Below are positions 1-5,334 of a stretch of 7,510 nucleotides of DNA, piece after piece (position 1 is the first letter of the stretch; the number at the start of each line of letters is the position of its first letter). The translations under genes were made by a program, and so were the position numbers. The DNA comes from SMXQ01 sp033720855 (GTDB taxonomy: Bacteria; Pseudomonadota; Alphaproteobacteria; SMXQ01): positions 1 through 7,510 of the forward strand of contig JAWWBR010000160.1 in NCBI GenBank assembly GCA_033720855.1. The letters are read 5' to 3'. The notes below the pieces were generated by a model, which saw only the letters and a program-made list of their open reading frames with translations, had not been told where the DNA came from and did not search any database.

Positions 1-2232
1 CGGCGACAGCACCTCGGCGATCTCGCACGCGAAATGGGGCAGGTTGTCCGAGCGCGGCATGCCGTAATCCATGAACGAGCCGACCACCGGCTGGCCCGAT
101 TCGGGGTCGATCAGGCATTGCTCCCACATCGCCTGGCCGACACCCTGGGCGATGCCGCCATGGGTCTGGCCGTGGACGATCAGGGGATTGATGCAGCGCC
201 CGACGTCGTCGACCGCGGCATAGCGGGTGATGTCGCAGCGCCCGGTGTCGGGGTCGACCTCGATCTCGCACACGGCGCAGCCGTTGGGAAAGACCTGCTC
301 GTGCATTTCGTTGTCGGTCACCACGGCGAGGCCGTCGGCGAGGTCGTCGGGCAGCGTCGCCTCGGCCGCCTCGCGGGCGAGCTCGAGGAAATCGAGGGAG
401 CGGTTGCTGTCCAGCGCGCGGAAGCGGCCGTCGCTGAACTCGACCTGGTCGAGGCCGGTATCGAAGACGACGGCGGCGATCTTGCGGCCCTTTTCGATCA
501 GCTCGGTCGCGGCCATGGACATCACCGTCCCGGCGTGACGCATGGAGCGGCCGGAATGGGAGCCGCCGCCGACGCTGACCACGTCGGTGTCCCCCATGAT
601 GATGCTGATCACCGAGACCGGCACATGGAGGAGGTCCGAGACCACCTGGGCGAAGCTGGTCTCATGGCCCTGTCCGCTCGGCTGGGTGCCGATGACGACG
701 TCGACGGCGCCCTCGGGCTTGACCGTGATCTCGGTGCGTTCCCTGGGCGCCCCGGTGGACGATTCGACGTAGTTGGACAGCCCCAGGCCCAACAGACGGC
801 CGCGCGCCGCGGCCTCGGCACGCCTGGCCTCGAATCCCTGCCAATCGGCGATGCGCATGGCGAGGTCCATGTTGTCCTCGAACGTGCCGCTGTCGTAGCG
901 CGTGTCCATGGCGTTGCGATAGGGGAAGCGGTCCGGCGCGATCAGGTTCTTGCGGCGCAGCTCGATGCGGTCGAAGCCCAATTCCCGGCAGGCGATGTCG
1001 ATCAGGCGCTCGATGGCGAAATTGACCTCGGGGCGGCCGGAAGAGCGGTAGGCCTGGGTCGGCGCGGTGTTGGTGAAGACGCCGACGGCCCGCAAGGTCG
1101 CCGCGGGAATGTCGTAGGATCCGGTGATCAGGGCCGAGCCCTTGGCCAACGGCGAGAGCGAGACGCAGCGGGCGCCGGAATTGGAGATGTTGGTCGCCCG
1201 CATGGCGAGGAAGCGGCCGTCGGCCTTCATGGCGAGCTCGACCTTGGTCACCAGGTCGCGGCCCTGGTAGTCGCTGAGGAAAGCCTCGGACCGGGTACAG
1301 GTGTATTTCACCGGCCGCTTGAGCTTGCCCGCCGCCCACAGCACCAGGCCGAATTCCACGTAGACCCGGTTGCGGGTGCCGAAGTTGCCGCCGACGTCGT
1401 AGGAGAGCACGCGAAGATCGTCCGGCGGGATCCCCAGCACCGTCGACATCTCCCCCTTCTGGCGCACCGCACCGCCGCTGCCGGCGTAAAGGGTGTAGCG
1501 CCCGCTCTCGGCATCGCACACGCCCAGGGCGGCGCGCGGCTCCAGCGGCACCCCGGTGACCCGGCCGATGGTGAAGTCCCGGGCGATCACGTGGTCGGCC
1601 TCGGCGAAACCCGCCTCGGTCGCCTCCGCGTCGCCGAAGGTGGTATCGACCAGGATGTTGTTCGGCGCCTCGTCCCACACCAGCGGCGCACCCGGCGCCA
1701 TGGCCTCGACGGAATGGCTGACCCAGGGCAGTTCCTCGTAATCGACCTCGACCGCCTCGGCCGCGTCGAGCGCCTGTTCGCGGGTTTCGGCGACGACCAT
1801 GGCCACCGCCTCGCCGCCCTGGCGCGCCTTGTCGGCCGGCAGCAGCATATGGGGCCCCTCGAAGACCTTCGCGCCGCCCGGTCCGGTCAGCTTCATGTCG
1901 AACTTGGTCGATGGCACCGGCGAATGGGGAATCGGCTTGAGCCCGTCGGCCAGGCAATCGGCGCCCGACAGCACCAGCAGGACGCCGGGCATGGCCAGGG
2001 CGGCGCTGCCGTCGACCTTCTTGATCCGGGCGTGGGGATAGGGCGAGCGCACCATGGCGGCGTAGGTTTCGCCGTCGGCGCGAAAATCGTCGCTGAACCG
2101 CCCGGCGCCGGTGAGCATGCGGTAATCCTCCTTGCGGCGGATCGGCTGCCCGATCGCCTTGAAGCCCGATTCGGCCGGCGTATCGAGCTCCCGCTCCAGC
2201 GTCGGTGCGTGGGGGTCGGTGGCTTTCGCCAT
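1..2232 (-). CDS. Xanthine dehydrogenase/CoxL-family molybdopterin-binding large subunit (3' end missing)
   Basis: Large catalytic subunit of a molybdenum hydroxylase, expected to bind Mo-molybdopterin cytosine dinucleotide and to hydroxylate or oxidise a small substrate in the cytoplasm together with FAD and 2Fe-2S subunits. The frame gives 744 residues with no stop before the left edge. Family subunits are usually about 770-800 residues, so only a short C-terminal piece is lost. Visible signatures: IGQPIRRKEDYRMLTG (about 28-43), opening the a/b hammerhead domain (to about 165); PLEPRAALGV (228-237); DVGGNFG (279-285); active-site loop AYRSSGRPE (394-402); GQGHET (521-526); GDTD (547-550); GGGSHSGRSM (555-564); HGQTHGGIAQGVGQA (687-701). 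The conserved GxxGxGE stretch carrying the catalytic Glu would lie just past the edge, so it cannot be judged. The start is the only ATG close to an AGGGAG box (2245-2250, minus strand, 12-nt gap). The gene is divergent from the UbiD gene. The loop is not the AYRCSFR of true form I CO dehydrogenase, so a CO-oxidising role is not supported. Family assignment is firm; substrate is unknown. Confidence 0.93.
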   Translation of the reverse strand, partial: MAKATDPHAPTLERELDTPAESGFKAIGQPIRRKEDYRMLTGAGRFSDDFRADGETYAAMVRSPYPHARIKKVDGSAALAMPGVLLVLSGADCLADGLKPIPHSPVPSTKFDMKLTGPGGAKVFEGPHMLLPADKARQGGEAVAMVVAETREQALDAAEAVEVDYEELPWVSHSVEAMAPGAPLVWDEAPNNILVDTTFGDAEATEAGFAEADHVIARDFTIGRVTGVPLEPRAALGVCDAESGRYTLYAGSGGAVRQKGEMSTVLGIPPDDLRVLSYDVGGNFGTRNRVYVEFGLVLWAAGKLKRPVKYTCTRSEAFLSDYQGRDLVTKVELAMKADGRFLAMRATNISNSGARCVSLSPLAKGSALITGSYDIPAATLRAVGVFTNTAPTQAYRSSGRPEVNFAIERLIDIACRELGFDRIELRRKNLIAPDRFPYRNAMDTRYDSGTFEDNMDLAMRIADWQGFEARRAEAAARGRLLGLGLSNYVESSTGAPRERTEITVKPEGAVDVVIGTQPSGQGHETSFAQVVSDLLHVPVSVISIIMGDTDVVSVGGGSHSGRSMRHAGTVMSMAATELIEKGRKIAAVVFDTGLDQVEFSDGRFRALDSNRSLDFLELAREAAEATLPDDLADGLAVVTDNEMHEQVFPNGCAVCEIEVDPDTGRCDITRYAAVDDVGRCINPLIVHGQTHGGIAQGVGQAMWEQCLIDPESGQPVVGSFMDYGMPRSDNLPHFACEIAEVLSP

Positions 2233-2294
2233 GATGCGGTTTTTCTCCCTGAAACCGGTTACGGTGCCTGGGGACACCGGATTGTGGACTCCGC

Positions 2295-2321
2295 GCGCCC
2301 AAATACATTACTTTCGGGCGC
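2295..2321. promoter_or_regulatory. Candidate operator dyad in divergent promoter
   Basis: GCGCCC (2295-2300) and GGGCGC (2316-2321) form perfect 6-bp inverted arms. Inside them AAA (2301-2303) faces TTT (2312-2314), offset by one bulged C, giving nine pairs around an AT-rich core. The core contains the TACATT hexamer that could be a -10 element of the UbiD promoter, so a protein bound here could block it. This is an inference from geometry alone. Confidence 0.3.
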
Positions 2322-2367
2322 CTTATGTAACGCAATTGCACGCCACAGGGAACACCCCGGCGGAATC

Positions 2368-2373
2368 GGGAGG
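2368..2373 (+). promoter_or_regulatory. Ribosome binding site of the UbiD gene
   Basis: GGGAGG lies 4 nt before the ATG at 2378. It decides the start: the reading frame stays open upstream to an ATG at 2132, but that extension would run through the divergent promoter and into the hydroxylase gene, and the family homology only begins after 2378. Confidence 0.75.
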
Positions 2374-2377
2374 CGAT

Positions 2378-4048
2378 ATGGCGACAACCAAAAGCCGGCC
2401 CAAAGCGGCCGAGACGCCCGCCCGCGGCTACCGCGACCTGCAGGAGCACCTGGCGGCGCTGGATGACGCCGGACTTCTGGTCACCATCGATGAGCCGGTC
2501 AACAAGGATACCGAGCTGCACCCGCTGATGCGCTGGCAGTTCCGCGGCGGCCTCGAAGAGGCCGAGCGCAAGGCCTTCCTGTTCACCAATGTCACCGACG
2601 CGAGGGGCCGCAGCTTCGACATGCCGGTGGTGGTCGGCGCCCTGGCTGCCAACCAGGAAATCTACCGCATCGGGCTGAACGTGCCGCTCGAGGAGATCGG
2701 GCCGCTCTGGGCGCGGGCCATGGGCAACCCGATCCCGCCCAACGTCGTCGGTGAGGCGCCCTGCCAGGAGGTGGTGCTCACCGGCGACGACCTGGTCGGC
2801 GAGAACAAGGGGCTCGATTCCCTGCCGGTGCCGATTTCCACCCCCGGCTACGACGCCGCCCCCTATTTCACCGCCACCAACGTGGTCACCCGCGACCCGG
2901 AGACCGGGGTCCAGAACATGGGCACCTACCGGGCCGGGCTGAAGGCGTCGAACCGGCTCGGCGTGCGCATGGCCTCGCGCACCGGCGGCGCCGGCGGCTA
3001 TCTCCATTGGGTCAAGTACCAGGAGCGCGGGGATAAGACCATGCCCTGCGCCATCGTCGTCGGCGCGCCGCCGGTGGTGGCCTATATGGGGCCCCAGAAA
3101 CTGAGCCCGGCGCGCGACGAGATCGAGGTCGCGGGCGCGCTGGCCGGGGCGCCGATCAACCTGGTCAAATGCGTCACCTCTGACCTGATGGTGCCGGCCG
3201 AGGCGGAAATGGTGATCGAGGGCCTGGTCGATACCGAATACCTGGAGCCCGAGGCGCCGTTCGGCGAATCCCACGGCCACATCGCGCTCGAGGACTACAA
3301 CATGGTGTTCGACGTCACCGCCATCACCATGAAGGCGAAGCCGGTGCTGGCTTCGATCATCTCCCAGGTCACGCCGAGCGAGTCCAGCGTCATCAAGCGC
3401 GTCGCCTACGAGCCGATGTTCCTCGACCATCTCCGGAACGACCTCGGCATCCGCGGCGTCAAGCGGGTGGTGCTGCACGAGCCGCTGACCAATATCCGCA
3501 AGGTCATCTTCGTGGTCATGGAGCGCGGCGTGCCGCGCACCGAGGTGTTCCGGGCGCTCTATGGCGCCGCCGCCCTAAGGGCCGATTGCGGCAAATACGT
3601 CATCGCCGTCAACGACGACATCGACCCGGAGAACGGAGATGCCGTGTTCTGGGCGCTGGCCTACCGCGCCAATGTGCTGACCGACATCGAGGTCCTCCAC
3701 CACCGGCCCCGGGGCCATGGCCCCAAGAGCGGCAACGTCACCGAAGACGGGAGCCTTCTCATCGACGCCACGCTGAAGGGCGACATGCCGCCCCTGGCGC
3801 TGCCCAAGCGCGAATTCATGGAGGACGCCAAGGCGCTTTGGGAGAAGCTCGGCTTTCCGCCGCTCAAGGCGGAATCGCCCTGGCATGGCTACGATCTCGG
3901 CGACTGGTTCGAGGCCTGGGACGAGGCGGCCAAGCGCGCGGTCGAGGGCAACTACGCCGAAAACGGACGGCGCACCGCCCAGCGCCGGGTCAAGGGGGTC
4001 ACCCCCGAGACGCCGGTGCGCACGGTGGAAGGCGATCCCAAATTGTGA
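2378..4048 (+). CDS. UbiD-family prenyl-FMN-dependent (de)carboxylase
   Basis: A 556-residue cytoplasmic enzyme of the UbiD family, which reversibly decarboxylates aromatic, heteroaromatic or unsaturated acids using prenylated FMN made by a UbiX-type protein. Hallmarks: YFTATNVVTRDPETG followed by QNMGTYR; MPCAIVVGAPP; DEIEVAGALAG; INLVKCVTSDLMVPAEAEMV; EAPFGESHGH. Matched from memory to fungal Fdc1, the metal/prFMN ligands would be N180, H210 and E248, and the catalytic triad R185, E292 and E297; all are present. The usual EGPFGE reads EAPFGE here. The protein is somewhat longer than the roughly 490-500 residues of many relatives, with an extra basic C-terminal stretch after about residue 515. 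It differs enough from ubiquinone-pathway UbiD that the symbol ubiD is withheld. Its place beside a Mo hydroxylase and a TTT binding protein suggests catabolism rather than quinone synthesis. Decarboxylation of a furan-, pyrrole- or benzene-carboxylate is possible, but the substrate is unknown. Family call is firm. Confidence 0.95.
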   Translation: MATTKSRPKAAETPARGYRDLQEHLAALDDAGLLVTIDEPVNKDTELHPLMRWQFRGGLEEAERKAFLFTNVTDARGRSFDMPVVVGALAANQEIYRIGLNVPLEEIGPLWARAMGNPIPPNVVGEAPCQEVVLTGDDLVGENKGLDSLPVPISTPGYDAAPYFTATNVVTRDPETGVQNMGTYRAGLKASNRLGVRMASRTGGAGGYLHWVKYQERGDKTMPCAIVVGAPPVVAYMGPQKLSPARDEIEVAGALAGAPINLVKCVTSDLMVPAEAEMVIEGLVDTEYLEPEAPFGESHGHIALEDYNMVFDVTAITMKAKPVLASIISQVTPSESSVIKRVAYEPMFLDHLRNDLGIRGVKRVVLHEPLTNIRKVIFVVMERGVPRTEVFRALYGAAALRADCGKYVIAVNDDIDPENGDAVFWALAYRANVLTDIEVLHHRPRGHGPKSGNVTEDGSLLIDATLKGDMPPLALPKREFMEDAKALWEKLGFPPLKAESPWHGYDLGDWFEAWDEAAKRAVEGNYAENGRRTAQRRVKGVTPETPVRTVEGDPKL

Positions 4049-4076
4049 CAGTATGACGGCGAACCATAACAACAAC

Positions 4077-4101
4077 GCCGCCTTGCCTTCGGGCGGACGG
4101 C
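4077..4101 (+). other. Weak hairpin between UbiD and binding-protein genes
   Basis: CCGCC (4078-4082) and GGCGG (4092-4096) pair around a 9-nt loop, and GCCG (4077-4080) can pair alternatively with CGGC (4098-4101). Only TTT follows directly; a T5 run comes later, at 4116-4120. It is too weak for a confident terminator. It may trim or attenuate transcripts passing from the UbiD gene into the binding-protein gene. The rest of the 101-nt gap shows no convincing promoter. Confidence 0.25.
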
Positions 4102-4134
4102 TTTAGGACGGGATATTTTTCGGTTTCTAAAGGA

Positions 4135-4141
4135 AAGGGAG
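4135..4141 (+). promoter_or_regulatory. Ribosome binding site of the TctC-like gene
   Basis: The purine-rich AAGGGAG, within a longer AAAGGAAAGGGAG run, sits 8 nt before the ATG at 4150 and is the strongest Shine-Dalgarno match in the window. This would suit high-level synthesis of a periplasmic binding protein. Confidence 0.75.
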
Positions 4142-4149
4142 ACATTTTC

Positions 4150-5259
4150 ATGACCCATAATTCACGTGTTGCGAAAACCGGCCTCGGCATCGGCGCTGCG
4201 GCCCTGATCGCGGCAACGGCTTTCGCCGCGACCCCGGCCAAGGCCGACAAGGTCGCCGAGTTCTACAAGGGCCGCGACATCACCTTCATCGTCGGCTTTT
4301 CCGTGGGCGGCTCCTACGGCACCTACGCGCGCCTGGTCGCCCGGCACATGGGCAAGTACATCCCCGGCAACCCCAACATGCTGACCAAGCACCTGCGCGG
4401 CGGCGGCGGCATCCGCGCCGCCAACTTCCTCTACAATGCGGCGCCGAAGGACGGCACCCATCTGGGGTTCCTGGCCGATTCGCTGGCGGTCGCGCAGCTG
4501 CTGTTCCCCAAGAAGTCGAAATACGACGCCTCCAAGATGCGCTATATCGGCGGCATCACCCCGGTCAATCCGGTGGTGGTGGTCCACAAGCGCCACAAGG
4601 TGCGGACCATCCAGGACGCCATGAAGCACGAGGTCATCATCTCGTGCTCGGGCAAGGGCTCCCAGACCTTCATCATGCCCAAGGCGATGAAGGAGCTGTT
4701 GGGCGTCAAGTTCAAGCAGGTCTGCGGCTATTCCGGCTCGGCGCCGCAAAGCCTGGCGATGGCCCGCGGCGACGTCGATGCGCAGTCGAGCGCCTGGGCG
4801 AGTTGGAAGATCCGACATTTCGACGCCATCAAGAACAAGGAGATCATCCCGCTGGTGCAGATCGGCCTGGCGCGTGAGAAGGATCTTCCCAACATCCCGC
4901 TAATGCAGGACCTGACCAACGACCCCGACAATAAGACCATTCTCGAGTTCCTGTCGGTCGGCGGCGCGGTGGGCCGGTCCGTCATCGCCCCGCCCGAGGT
5001 GCCCGATGAGCGCATCGCCGCCCTGCGCGCGGCCTTCGACAAGACCATGAAGGACGCCGCCTTCCTGGCCGATGCCAAGAAGCAGCGGGCCAACGTTCAG
5101 CCGTCCACCGGCGCGGAGCTCGACGCCATCACCAAGAAGGCGCTGGCGACCCGGGCCGACCTGGTGCGCAAGGCGCAAAACGTCATGAAGGGCTACGCCA
5201 AGAACTGCAAGCGGAACTGCAAGCGCAAGAAGAAGAAAAAGAAGAAGAAATCGTCCTAA
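4150..5259 (+). CDS. TTT-family periplasmic solute-binding protein (TctC-like)
   Basis: A 369-residue extracytoplasmic receptor of a tripartite tricarboxylate-type transporter. It should capture an organic acid in the periplasm and hand it to the TctA/TctB membrane part. Residues 1-32 form a Sec signal: basic start, then a Gly/Ala/Leu-rich core (10-27), with likely cleavage after AKA (30-32). The mature protein opens with the family pattern FYKGRDITFIVGFSVGGSYG (38-57), then YIPGNPNM (70-77) and GGGGIRAANFLYNAAPKDGT (84-103). Four Cys are present: C166, C192, C353 and C357. The C-terminus is very unusual: two NCKR units (352-359) run into eight lysines (360-367) and SS, beyond the normal fold end at about residue 345. 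The gene is 101 nt after the UbiD gene on the same strand and is probably co-transcribed with it; a strong terminator follows. The membrane partner gene is adjacent but convergent. Ligand cannot be predicted; nearby enzymes hint at an aromatic or heteroaromatic carboxylate. Confidence 0.93.
   Translation: MTHNSRVAKTGLGIGAAALIAATAFAATPAKADKVAEFYKGRDITFIVGFSVGGSYGTYARLVARHMGKYIPGNPNMLTKHLRGGGGIRAANFLYNAAPKDGTHLGFLADSLAVAQLLFPKKSKYDASKMRYIGGITPVNPVVVVHKRHKVRTIQDAMKHEVIISCSGKGSQTFIMPKAMKELLGVKFKQVCGYSGSAPQSLAMARGDVDAQSSAWASWKIRHFDAIKNKEIIPLVQIGLAREKDLPNIPLMQDLTNDPDNKTILEFLSVGGAVGRSVIAPPEVPDERIAALRAAFDKTMKDAAFLADAKKQRANVQPSTGAELDAITKKALATRADLVRKAQNVMKGYAKNCKRNCKRKKKKKKKKSS
5203..5250 (+). repeat. 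12-bp tandem repeat plus Lys-codon purine run at end of TctC-like gene
   Basis: AACTGCAAGCGG (5203-5214) is repeated as AACTGCAAGCGC (5215-5226), differing in the last base, and is followed by 24 uninterrupted purines (5227-5250) made of AAG and AAA codons. Together they encode NCKR-NCKR-K8. Both parts are slippage-prone simple sequence, so the tail may vary in length between relatives. Confidence 0.85.
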
Positions 5260-5282
5260 GGTTTCCGTGACGGACAGGGTAG

Positions 5283-5320
5283 CGCCCCCGCCGGGCTCGC
5301 TCGGCGGGGGCGTTCCTTTT
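5283..5320 (+). terminator. Rho-independent terminator after the TctC-like gene
   Basis: CGCCCCCGCCG (5283-5293) pairs perfectly with CGGCGGGGGCG (5302-5312); a G-U and a G-C pair can extend the stem into the loop. TTCCTTTT (5313-5320) follows, as expected for a plus-strand intrinsic terminator 23 nt past the stop. Read on the minus strand the same stem is followed by CTACCC with no U-run, so it is a poor terminator for the convergent transporter gene. Confidence 0.85.
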
Positions 5321-5334
5321 GCCCGGCGCGGGCC

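Larger units (their letters stand above)
2233..2377. promoter_or_regulatory. Divergent promoter region between hydroxylase and UbiD genes
   Basis: These 145 bases separate two divergently read starts and must hold the promoters of both genes unless the genes are read through from elsewhere. The stretch has AT-rich patches in an otherwise GC-rich window. A weak sigma-70-like pair can be drawn on the plus strand: TTGTGG at 2282-2287 and TACATT at 2304-2309, with a 16-nt spacer. Dyads present are AACCGGTT (2253-2260), CGGTG/CACCG (2262-2279), a 27-base interrupted dyad (2295-2321) and GCAATTGC (2332-2339). Such clustering fits a regulator-bound divergent promoter, but no regulator gene is in the window and no dyad was matched to a known family operator. 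Confidence 0.55.

Noticed and set aside
1..2232. Annotation of the hydroxylase as carbon monoxide dehydrogenase CoxL
   Set aside because: The diagnostic AYRCSFR loop with its Cys is replaced by AYRSSGR, and no CoxM or CoxS gene is visible in the window.
2132..2377. N-terminal extension of the UbiD frame to an upstream ATG
   Set aside because: It would overlap the hydroxylase start and the divergent promoter, lacks family homology, and a good GGGAGG box precedes the ATG at 2378.
34..2466. Long plus-strand open frame of about 810 codons opposite the hydroxylase gene
   Set aside because: It is a GC-rich antisense shadow: low-complexity Gly/Arg/His/Asp-rich product with no family motif, while the minus strand here encodes a full set of xanthine dehydrogenase signatures.
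662..3478. Minus-strand open frame of about 938 codons spanning parts of two genes
   Set aside because: It overlaps both the hydroxylase (out of frame) and the UbiD gene (antisense), and its product is Arg/Gly/His-rich without recognisable domains. It is not a real gene.
4053..4106. 17-codon open frame (MTANHNNNAALPSGGRL) between UbiD and TctC-like genes, considered as a leader peptide
   Set aside because: It has no convincing ribosome binding site, and the hairpin it overlaps is weak with no U-run directly after it. The run of three Asn codons is too little to argue for attenuation.
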